From positions 1 to 22,153 of IMG/VR virus record IMGVR_UViG_3300017708_000790: 22,153 bases of DNA. The stretch is one strand, 5' to 3'. Numbering within the stretch: the first letter of the stretch is position 1; each line of letters opens with the position of its first letter. Source of the stretch: a virus. Both the position numbers and the translations under genes were made by a program. The notes under the pieces are model-generated. The model ran no database searches, had not been told where the DNA came from, and worked only from the letters and a program-made list of their open reading frames with translations. Below are positions 16,084-21,816 of this stretch, piece by piece.

Positions 16084-16091
16084 TATAAATA
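16084..16091 (+). promoter_or_regulatory. T4-type late promoter (perfect TATAAATA)
   Basis: An exact TATAAATA three bases after the previous stop and 25 bases before ATG 16117. A ribosome site AGGAAG follows it. Confidence 0.7.
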
Positions 16092-16116
16092 ACTACGATA
16101 CCCCAGGAAGTTAGTA

Positions 16117-16716
16117 ATGTCCCAATTAAATGTAGACGCAATCAGAAATCAGGGCGGGTCTGGTGGAAAGATCCAACTGCTTGCTTCTGGTGACGTTAAT
16201 ATCAATGACAATAAACTCTATGTTGATAGTGCCACATCTAAAGTTGGTATTAACACTAATGATCCTCGTGCAGTATTAGAAGTTGAAGGCAATGGTGGTG
16301 TTATTCTTAAAACATCTCCTGTTGTAGAAAAATTCAATAATGTTTCTGGTTCATCAAACGCAAACGCGACCATCAATACTTACAATGGTGCTGTAACGCT
16401 TTTCACATCTGCTAACACTAACAACTGGACTCCCAACATCAGTTATAATGATGGTGGTAGTATTACTAGTTTGAACGCATACATGGAGAATAGTGAAGTT
16501 GCTGTTATTACTATTATTTCTCTAAATGGTAGTGGTACTGGATATGTTCCTGGAGATATTCAAGTAGATGGTTCTTCTAGAACAACTAACTGGTCTGGTG
16601 GTGAAGCACCAACTGCCCGTGGTGGTACTTCTGGATACGATATTTACGCATTCTCTGTCATCAAAACTGCTGACAATACCTTTACAGTTTTTGCTCAACA
16701 GACATTCTTCGATTGA
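16117..16716 (+). CDS. Tail fibre-like structural protein
   Basis: A 199-residue protein. Residues about 40-56 carry KVGINTNDPRAVLEVEG, the 'VGIGT..P...L.V.G' motif found at the ends of many phage fibre and head-domain proteins. The rest is Asn/Gly/Ser-rich and beta-like. AGGAAG about nine bases before the ATG gives a good ribosome site. It is followed six bases later by the glycine-rich adhesin-like gene, so the two probably form one late unit: a fibre segment and its tip. Confidence 0.7.
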   Translation: MSQLNVDAIRNQGGSGGKIQLLASGDVNINDNKLYVDSATSKVGINTNDPRAVLEVEGNGGVILKTSPVVEKFNNVSGSSNANATINTYNGAVTLFTSANTNNWTPNISYNDGGSITSLNAYMENSEVAVITIISLNGSGTGYVPGDIQVDGSSRTTNWSGGEAPTARGGTSGYDIYAFSVIKTADNTFTVFAQQTFFD

Positions 16717-16722
16717 TAAATC

Positions 16723-17670
16723 ATGCCTTTACTCTCATCTTTTAGTCTTAATGGTCCTACTGGCGCTCTTAGCGGTGGTGGTGGTGCATTAGAAGAATTT
16801 ACTAAGATATATTCATATACTGGCGGCGCTCAAACATTTGCGACACCTGCTGAAACTTCATCAATACAAGTATTTGTATGGGGTGCAGGTGCAGGTGGTC
16901 GCAGTCAAAGTGGTGGTGGAGGTGGATTTAGTAGAGCAACTATTAATAGTGCTGCCAACACTACTTTCAAAATTATTGTTGGAAATGGTGGACAAGAAGG
17001 TCGTCAGGAGAATGGTTGTGGCGGCGGACTTTCTGGTGTATTTACTAACTCTTGGGGAGGAAACGTTGCCAACACAGATCTTAATGCCTCTATTGTTATT
17101 GCTGGCGCTGGTGGTGGTGGATCTGACTCTAATGGTTCTGGCGGTGGTGGAGGCGGCAACTCTGGGCAGGGTGGTCACCCTGGCGGCGGTCAAGGTGGCG
17201 GAGGACAGCAGAATCAAACCAACAATTATGGTGGTCAAAGCGGCGGCAACTGCACAGCACCTCAAGGTCATTGCCATGGCAGAGCGTTAAGGGGTGGCAC
17301 TGGTTGTGGCGGCGGCGAAGTACAATCTGGCGATAGCGGTTGGCCCTGTCAGGTTTATGGGGGAACGTATTGCTCTGCTGCTGGCGGAAATGGTTGTAAT
17401 GGTGCTGGCGGTGGTGCTGGTTACTATGGCGGCGGTGGTGGTGGATCCAGTCCCAATAGTTCACCAGGCGGTGGCGGTTCAGGTTACATTGGAGGACATC
17501 CCAATCATCCTGTATCTGATGCTACAACATATCAAGCAAATTACCAAACTATTCACCCACAAGCAAGTGGATCGCCACATTATACTCCTGGAGTTGGTAG
17601 TGGAACTGCGTCAGGTAGAGGCGGTTCAGGTAGAATTGTTATCGTATATGAGGCATTCCAAGAAGTCTAA
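16723..17670 (+). CDS. Glycine-rich tail adhesin-like protein
   Basis: A 315-residue protein. An N-terminal part (about 1-90) has aromatic beta strands (SIQVFVWGAGAGG and FKIIVGNGGQEG). Residues about 95-260 are dominated by Gly runs, with seven Cys at 99, 177, 184, 195, 209, 217 and 225. The end (SGRGGSGRIVIVYEAF) is the usual closing block of glycine-rich phage fibre tips. Long GGGGG runs recall the polyglycine-II sandwich of gp38-type adhesins in some T4-like phages, but that is an analogy and not a detected homology. The DNA is locally G-rich. As the last structural gene it is a strong candidate for the receptor-binding tip, and so for host range. Two longer readings in other frames here are shadows. 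Confidence 0.72.
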   Translation: MPLLSSFSLNGPTGALSGGGGALEEFTKIYSYTGGAQTFATPAETSSIQVFVWGAGAGGRSQSGGGGGFSRATINSAANTTFKIIVGNGGQEGRQENGCGGGLSGVFTNSWGGNVANTDLNASIVIAGAGGGGSDSNGSGGGGGGNSGQGGHPGGGQGGGGQQNQTNNYGGQSGGNCTAPQGHCHGRALRGGTGCGGGEVQSGDSGWPCQVYGGTYCSAAGGNGCNGAGGGAGYYGGGGGGSSPNSSPGGGGSGYIGGHPNHPVSDATTYQANYQTIHPQASGSPHYTPGVGSGTASGRGGSGRIVIVYEAFQEV

Positions 17671-17680
17671 CTAATTTATT

Positions 17681-18238
17681 ATGCACTTGATTAACCTTTT
17701 TAGCACTCCAATCTGGTCTACCCAATTGGAGTGTTTTGATAATGAAAAACTAGCAAACAAGATTTATGACCTAGAGGAGAGAACAGACCCTACTAAAACT
17801 ACACCTAGATCTAATGAAGGGGGATTTCAAGTTGATGACTTAAACTACCCTATGTTTAGACGTAAAATATTTGAAAATATACCAAGAGTACCAGATAAAG
17901 AATTGCCAAAGGTAAAGGTATGGGAGTGGATTAATATTAATCGCAAAGGCAATCGTAACATAAGACACAATCACTTTGGGCGTGGTATTTTCCTATCTGG
18001 TATTTACTACGTAAAAACTCCAAAGAATAGTGGTAATGTCAGATTTTATGATCCTAGAGGATCTATGCACATGGCATTAGAAGACTATGACTACTATTAT
18101 GGTGTTGCTAATTATCAATACTTAGTGCCTGAACCTGGATTGTGTTTGTTTTTTCCAGCATGGTTAGATCATGATGTAGAAGAAAATAAAAGTGATGAGG
18201 ATAGAATCTCCATAGCATTCAACTTGGTGTACGCCTAA
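17681..18238 (+). CDS. 2OG-Fe(II) oxygenase-like protein, TIGR02466 type
   Basis: A 185-residue protein. N-terminal LFSTPIW is the usual start of this family. RHNHFGRGIFLSGIYYV has H96 and H98, FYDPRG lies between, FFPAWLDHDVEEN has H164, and DRISIAFNL has R175. These are the family's metal and 2-oxoglutarate residues, all present. The reaction is expected to be a hydroxylation; the substrate is unknown. It lies directly after the adhesin gene, ten bases away. An inverted repeat with a short T run sits inside its first twenty codons (17702-17737). Confidence 0.82.
   Translation: MHLINLFSTPIWSTQLECFDNEKLANKIYDLEERTDPTKTTPRSNEGGFQVDDLNYPMFRRKIFENIPRVPDKELPKVKVWEWININRKGNRNIRHNHFGRGIFLSGIYYVKTPKNSGNVRFYDPRGSMHMALEDYDYYYGVANYQYLVPEPGLCLFFPAWLDHDVEENKSDEDRISIAFNLVYA
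17702..17737 (+). terminator. Hairpin with T run inside the 5' end of the oxygenase gene
   Basis: CACTCCAAT (17704-17712) pairs perfectly with ATTGGAGTG (17725-17733) over a 12-base loop. The pairing extends by a G-T and an A-T pair, and TTTT follows at 17734-17737. It could attenuate or partly terminate late transcription leaving the adhesin gene. The T run is short, so function is uncertain. Confidence 0.4.
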
Positions 18239-18256
18239 CGGAGTGTCACAGAGGGG

Positions 18257-18285
18257 TTGCGCTTGCTCTTGAGATCTGCTATATT
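18257..18285 (+). promoter_or_regulatory. Sigma70-type promoter with extended -10
   Basis: TTGCGC (18257-18262), a 17-base spacer and TATATT (18280-18285), preceded by TGC. The 20 bases from 18275 differ by one base from those at 5831-5850. It would drive the small-gene run that starts at 18311. Confidence 0.65.
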
Positions 18286-18310
18286 ACATAGGTAAACAAA
18301 TGACAGGACC

Positions 18311-18514
18311 ATGCCTCAATTCACTCTCATCTGTACTGATGAAGATTCTACAGTAACAACTAAAGAATTTGAAGCAACTATCCTAGAAGATGTTGTAGAC
18401 AAGACAGAAGACTTTCTCAAGGGTGTTGGTTACTGCTTTGAGGAATTGCGTACCCAAGTATATCCTCTTCCAGTAACTGACGATATTCGTTCTATCTACA
18501 AAGATGTAGACTGA
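18311..18514 (+). CDS. Small protein of unknown function
   Basis: A 67-residue protein, MPQFTLICTDEDSTVTTKEF onward: a beta-strand opening, then an acidic helical centre (ATILEDVVDKTEDFLKGVG) and a final YPLPVTDDIRSIYKDVD. I do not recognise it. It is the first gene behind the promoter at 18257. ATG 18311 is the only credible start because the upstream ATG at 18300 is closed after 18 codons. A 41-base AT-rich gap follows, in which I see no gene. Confidence 0.72.
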   Translation: MPQFTLICTDEDSTVTTKEFEATILEDVVDKTEDFLKGVGYCFEELRTQVYPLPVTDDIRSIYKDVD

Positions 18515-18555
18515 ATACATATAGTATAGTTTATTTTTGACTCACATTCAATACA

Positions 18556-18753
18556 ATGGGTAAGACTTTTCGACGTGGCGGTGCCGAACGCGGTTACTAT
18601 TCTCCAGGCAAATCTATCCGAGACAAACGTGCTAAAGGTGGAACTAATCGATCAAACTGGGGTGATGACAACAGCAACAACTATGATGATGCAAAAACAA
18701 AAACCAGACGCAAATTTGATCCCGAACGTGACAACGACAATGGATGGTACTGA
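18556..18753 (+). CDS. Small basic, low-complexity protein of unknown function
   Basis: A 65-residue protein rich in Arg, Lys, Asn, Asp and Gly (MGKTFRRGGAERGYYSPGKS to RRKFDPERDNDNGWY). It has no hydrophobic core, so it is likely disordered and could bind nucleic acid; its charge pattern is the only hint. The next two short genes start close to its end. Confidence 0.6.
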   Translation: MGKTFRRGGAERGYYSPGKSIRDKRAKGGTNRSNWGDDNSNNYDDAKTKTRRKFDPERDNDNGWY

Positions 18754-18835
18754 GATCGAAAATGAATCTGAAGAATTGGCATTTGACGATTCTTCTGATG
18801 TAGACTATGATCTGGATTACACAGTTCAATATTAA
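18740..18835 (+). CDS. Very short acidic protein, tentative
   Basis: A 31-residue reading from ATG 18740 (MDGTEIENESEELAF onward), strongly acidic (Asp/Glu/Tyr). It overlaps the basic gene's end by 14 bases and fills what would otherwise be a gap in a run of tightly packed genes. There is no clear ribosome site. It may be a real micro-protein paired with the basic gene or may not be translated. Confidence 0.4.
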   Translation: MDGTEIENESEELAFDDSSDVDYDLDYTVQY

Positions 18836-18842
18836 TGAAGAC

Positions 18843-19022
18843 ATGCTGAACGAAAATTCCGACCAAAAGTTCAATCGAGGACTGGATCTTTTTACAGAAT
18901 CAGTTCTCAAACCTGATCATGAATTGCGTCAGTGTGCTCACAATCAGGAGTGTTTTCACGAACTGATGTATATCCGTTCCTATGTAATCGACTATCTTAA
19001 AACACTGCGGCGACACCAATGA
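18843..19022 (+). CDS. Small helical protein of unknown function
   Basis: A 59-residue protein from ATG 18843 (MLNENSDQKFNRGLDLFTES), largely helical (LRQCAHNQECFHELMYIRSY and VIDYLKTLRRHQ) with two Cys and His residues (C-A-H-N-Q-E-C-F-H) that could bind a metal, though this is a guess. It ends in an ATGA overlap with the next gene. Confidence 0.6.
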   Translation: MLNENSDQKFNRGLDLFTESVLKPDHELRQCAHNQECFHELMYIRSYVIDYLKTLRRHQ

Positions 19023-19213
19023 TTGGTCTTCATTCTCAAATCCTAGACAACACACAAAAAATGGTAGTCAAAGACGCTTTGATCATGTATGTATCGGACT
19101 TACAAAGACGATACTATGCTGATAAAGTTATTGAAGAACATCTCTACCTTGCTAAAATGAAAGAGGTAGAGCATATAGTTGAAAAATTACACTTGACTGA
19201 AATTTACAAGTAA
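19019..19213 (+). CDS. Small helical protein of unknown function
   Basis: A 64-residue protein, MIGLHSQILDNTQKMVVKDA onward, almost entirely helical and charged (SDLQRRYYADKVIEEHLYLA, KMKEVEHIVEKLH). It starts in an ATGA overlap with the gene before and shares the last base of its stop with the ATG of the next gene. I do not recognise it. Confidence 0.65.
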   Translation: MIGLHSQILDNTQKMVVKDALIMYVSDLQRRYYADKVIEEHLYLAKMKEVEHIVEKLHLTEIYK

Positions 19214-19386
19214 TGCAAAAAGACATCAATTTACTAAAACGTGCAATCAAAAAGGGACAAGAAGATCCTTTTTTATACACTGATGATGAGTTACATCGAC
19301 TCAAGAAAAAACTTCGCCAGTTGAATGACTGGAAACGTTCAGCAATTATCACACAAAACAATGGATTCGGTCAGTATGTACAGTGA
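19213..19386 (+). CDS. Small basic helical protein of unknown function
   Basis: A 57-residue protein read directly from the sequence (MQKDINLLKRAIKKGQEDPF to NNGFGQYVQ). It is basic in the middle (LHRLKKKLRQLNDWKR) and likely helical. The ATG shares a base with the preceding TAA (TAATG), which is typical of translational coupling. It overlaps the next reading by 26 bases. Confidence 0.6.
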   Translation: MQKDINLLKRAIKKGQEDPFLYTDDELHRLKKKLRQLNDWKRSAIITQNNGFGQYVQ

Positions 19387-19504
19387 AGATTTTGACATCT
19401 CTTGGGGTGAAAATGACATCATTCAAGCACCCGAAGATGATTGGATTTCATCAGTTCTAGGTGATGAATCAGAAACTATTGATGAACTTATTAACTACAA
19501 CTGA
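19361..19504 (+). CDS. Short acidic protein of unknown function
   Basis: A 47-residue reading from ATG 19361 (MDSVSMYSEDFDISWGENDI), with an alternative in-frame ATG at 19376 that would shorten the overlap with the gene before it. It is strongly acidic with several Trp and Asp residues. The basic gene before it and this acidic one may form a pair, but this is only suggested by charge and overlap. Confidence 0.55.
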   Translation: MDSVSMYSEDFDISWGENDIIQAPEDDWISSVLGDESETIDELINYN

Positions 19505-19507
19505 AGA

Positions 19508-19669
19508 ATGAAAAAGGACTATGATCGTTGGCGTATTCTCTGGAAAAAGGAGAAGAAACCAGGATTTTATGCAACTCAAGAAGTTGTAGTTTATGGAATG
19601 CACAATGTTGAGTATGTAATCGACAATCTTGTGCCAGAAAATGTAAACTGGGATGTTCTCCCCGCGTGA
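19508..19669 (+). CDS. Small protein of unknown function
   Basis: A 53-residue protein, MKKDYDRWRILWKKEKKPGF onward, with a basic, Trp-rich N-terminus and a C-terminal half (EVVVYGMHNVEYVIDNLVPE) that looks like a beta strand followed by a helix. It starts four bases after the previous stop and ends just before the leader of the endonuclease operon. I do not recognise it. Confidence 0.6.
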   Translation: MKKDYDRWRILWKKEKKPGFYATQEVVVYGMHNVEYVIDNLVPENVNWDVLPA

Positions 19670-19713
19670 CAGTTGGCATAGTGGACGCAGTGGACCCCAT
19701 TCCCTGCTCTGCT

Positions 19714-19722
19714 TGCTATACT
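19714..19722 (+). promoter_or_regulatory. Extended -10 promoter element before the endonuclease gene
   Basis: TGC followed by TATACT (19717-19722), the same extended -10 as at 5813 and 18257. I see no good -35 at 17 bases (ACCCCA). The upstream bases are C-rich, like the spacer of the 5813 promoter. The 108-base leader from 19670 to 19777 has no other gene I accept. Confidence 0.5.
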
Positions 19723-19777
19723 ATTGATATCGGAATGAGCAGCGCCGCAAAGACTCTCCCAAACTTGCTATTTTATT

Positions 19778-20317
19778 GTGCAAATCTCAAACGTCAAAAC
19801 TGCTATTCTGATCGGTAAGTTCGCAATCAATGATGGAACTTCCAAAGCACGATTGAAACTCAACTACGAGAATATCTCTAAAGATGTTCTTAAAGATGAT
19901 GCTGGTCGTGTATATCTTCTCGTCAAGAATGGCGAGATCATGAAGATTGGAGGTAGCATTTCTAAAGGTGGTATCAAATCCACCATGTCTTTCTATCTGT
20001 CCGCTAACACTGGACGCCCTTCAATTCGTTCCTTTGGTATCAATCAATTGGTTTACGAAGCGATTGAGAAAGGTGAAGAAGTGTCCATCTATATGATCAC
20101 TTCGGAGCAAGTTTCTGCACCAGTTAAAGGTCTCTTCGGTTCAGAAACATTATCTATCTCTGCTTTTAAGGAGATGGAAGAAAAGTGTCTTGCTGACTAT
20201 GTTGCTATCAGTGGTTGTTTTCCTGCCTGGAATTATCAGGAATCAGGTAGACCTTGGGAGCAGTATATTCAGGAAGCACATGCTATAATTCTCACTAAGT
20301 CTGCAAAACGTCAATGA
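19778..20317 (+). CDS. Putative GIY-YIG endonuclease (Hpy188I-like restriction enzyme)
   Basis: A 179-residue protein from GTG 19778; no in-frame ATG gives a complete domain. Residues 43-60, GRVYLLVKNGEIMKIGGS, form a GIY-YIG-type hairpin with V45-Y46 and K56-I-G58. As I remember the Hpy188I restriction enzyme, it has the same Tyr-to-Lys spacing (ten residues), the same replacement of the second Tyr by Lys, and a similar following pattern (LFG, then a helix with a Glu). Here the candidate metal ligand is E132, E134 or E135 (FKEMEEKCLADY). The Hpy188I Arg and His positions appear to be K67 and G59 instead, so activity is not certain. The stop TGA overlaps the methyltransferase ATG. A restriction, host-DNA or homing role are all possible. 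The family call is inference from motif layout. Confidence 0.65.
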   Translation: MQISNVKTAILIGKFAINDGTSKARLKLNYENISKDVLKDDAGRVYLLVKNGEIMKIGGSISKGGIKSTMSFYLSANTGRPSIRSFGINQLVYEAIEKGEEVSIYMITSEQVSAPVKGLFGSETLSISAFKEMEEKCLADYVAISGCFPAWNYQESGRPWEQYIQEAHAIILTKSAKRQ

Positions 20318-21225
20318 AAACACCACTCAGATACGCTGGCGGTAAATCAAAAGCATATAAAATTATCACCGAATATCTCCCCGAGTATCTTCCTACGGGT
20401 AAGATTGTCTCGCCATTCTTTGGCGGTGGTAGTCTTGAATCTCGTTGGAGTTCTGAGTTAGGTATTCCTGTTGAGGGGTATGATATGCTGCATCCCCTTG
20501 TTATTTTCTGGAACATTCTTCTAGATCATAACGAAGACTTAGTAAAACGTTGTAGGTATCTTGAACCAAACAAAGCAGAATATGCTGAGGTTAAAGAGGA
20601 ACTTATGAAGTGGTGTATCACTCAGCAAATGTTCCCTAGTCCGCTATATGCAGGAGAAAAAGATAGATGGGCATACTATCGTAGAGATCCAGAGACTACA
20701 CTATGCCACAAAGATGCTGCTGCTTATTTCTACTATAATCACAATCTTTCCTATGGTCCTATGTACCTTGGATGGATGAGTAAGATCTATGAATCTCGCG
20801 AAAAGTGGGATCGTATGATTGATAGATTGGAGAAGTATAAGAATCCTAACTTAAAGGTTCAACTTGGCAATTTCCTGGACACAATACCCGCAAACAATAA
20901 AGACTTTTTGTACTTAGATCCTCCATATTATTTGGAGAAAGATAAGGACAACAAAATGTTTAAGGGGATGTATCCCAATGCAAATTTCCCAGTTTACCAT
21001 AACAATTTTGATCATGAATATCTGGCATTCTTATTGTCACGACATAAGGGACCATTTGTGCTGAGTTATAATAACTGCGAGACCATTCGTGAGTATTACT
21101 CTGAATATGAGTTTGTGTATCCTAAGTGGCACTATTCATATGCTTTAGGTGAGACTCGTGTTGGTAAGAATAAGGTCAATAATGATCCTAAAGAGTCCCA
21201 TGAAATCCTTATCATTAAACGATGA
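20314..21225 (+). CDS. dam: DNA adenine-N6 methyltransferase, D12 (Dam-like) class
   Basis: A 303-residue protein with the alpha-class order of motifs. Motif X is LRYAGGKSKA (5-14) and motif I is VSPFFGGGSLE (32-42), the AdoMet-binding loop. A central target-recognition region lies at about 60-190, catalytic motif IV is DPPY (202-205), and the C-terminal ESHEILI block (294-300) is typical of D12 enzymes. It should methylate adenine in a specific DNA sequence that cannot be read off here. ATG 20314 overlaps the endonuclease stop (ATGA), so the two are translationally coupled. Many phages carry orphan Dam-type enzymes to evade restriction; here it comes with a nuclease-like partner. The last base of the gene is shared with the next gene's start. 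Confidence 0.88.
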   Translation: MKTPLRYAGGKSKAYKIITEYLPEYLPTGKIVSPFFGGGSLESRWSSELGIPVEGYDMLHPLVIFWNILLDHNEDLVKRCRYLEPNKAEYAEVKEELMKWCITQQMFPSPLYAGEKDRWAYYRRDPETTLCHKDAAAYFYYNHNLSYGPMYLGWMSKIYESREKWDRMIDRLEKYKNPNLKVQLGNFLDTIPANNKDFLYLDPPYYLEKDKDNKMFKGMYPNANFPVYHNNFDHEYLAFLLSRHKGPFVLSYNNCETIREYYSEYEFVYPKWHYSYALGETRVGKNKVNNDPKESHEILIIKR

Positions 21226-21767
21226 AACCCGAACCTATTGATATATCAGAAACAAAGAGTGTGCCATCAAAGATAGAGATGCGCCGAGAATGTGGTGATT
21301 GTAGTATGTGCTGCGAAGGACATCTCAACGCTGTTATTCATGGAATTCCTATGAGTAAGGGTCGCCCATGTCATTTTCTTGGCAAATGTGATGGTGGTGG
21401 ATGTACCATCTATGAGGATCGTCCTCCACTATGTGAAGCATATCAATGTCTTTGGAAATATACACCAACTCTACCAGAGTGGATGAAACCTAATCTTTCT
21501 GATGTGATTATGGCATATCACGAAGAAGAGATGAATGGTGAACAAGTGGGGTATCTAACTTTACGCGAAGGCAATAATACTATTAGGTCAGATGTACTCA
21601 ACTATGTGTTACGTTTGTGTCTAGAACATAATAAGAATCTAGAGTATGAATGTAATGGCAGTTGGTATCACTTAGGGGATCATGAATGGATCCGTTTTCA
21701 TGTAGAGAAAGGAGGGGGAGAGGTCCACGATGGTGTGACGATCCCAGAACTGGCGCAGACCCCTTGA
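21222..21767 (+). CDS. YkgJ/UPF0153-like cysteine-cluster protein
   Basis: A 181-residue protein. Residues 24-31 form CGDCSMCC (CxxCxxCC), followed by C50, C56, C61, C71 and C76, with GRPCHFLG and CTIYEDRPPLCEAYQC. This is the YkgJ-type metal-chelating layout (Zn or Fe-S binding suspected in the family). The rest has no recognised domain. It starts in an ATGA overlap with the methyltransferase and ends the operon; its TGA is in the loop of the terminator. Its role beside a nuclease and a methyltransferase is unknown. It could be a metal-dependent helper or an unrelated passenger gene. Confidence 0.75.
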   Translation: MKPEPIDISETKSVPSKIEMRRECGDCSMCCEGHLNAVIHGIPMSKGRPCHFLGKCDGGGCTIYEDRPPLCEAYQCLWKYTPTLPEWMKPNLSDVIMAYHEEEMNGEQVGYLTLREGNNTIRSDVLNYVLRLCLEHNKNLEYECNGSWYHLGDHEWIRFHVEKGGGEVHDGVTIPELAQTP

Positions 21768-21782
21768 CAGGGGTCTTTTTTT
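21757..21782 (+). terminator. Intrinsic terminator of the endonuclease/methyltransferase operon
   Basis: AGACCCC (21757-21763) pairs perfectly with GGGGTCT (21770-21776) around the six-base loop TTGACA, followed by a run of T (21777-21782). The stop codon of the upstream gene (TGA at 21765-21767) lies in the loop. Confidence 0.85.
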
Positions 21783-21792
21783 ATGCAATACT
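21764..21792 (+). promoter_or_regulatory. Sigma70-type promoter for the helicase, -35 inside the terminator loop
   Basis: TTGACA (21764-21769) is the terminator loop. After exactly 17 bases comes AATACT (21787-21792), preceded by TGC, as in the other three promoters of the window. The helicase ATG follows at 21817. Confidence 0.55.
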
Positions 21793-21816
21793 ATAAGAGT
21801 CAAAGAAACGCATTCC

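Noticed and set aside
16838-17464. Several 100-150 codon readings on both strands across the glycine-rich gene
   Set aside because: Repeats of GGT/GGC/GGA open all frames. The products are low-complexity Val/Leu/Thr or His/Arg runs and none begins with a plausible ribosome site.
17100-17480. Short G-rich repeats that resemble a repeat array
   Set aside because: They are glycine codon runs of irregular length without spacers of constant size, so this is not a CRISPR array or a true tandem repeat locus.
18515-18555. A promoter in the AT-rich gap TATAGTATAG
   Set aside because: There is a -10-like TATAGT but no -35 at 16-18 bases and no TGC extension as in the other promoters.
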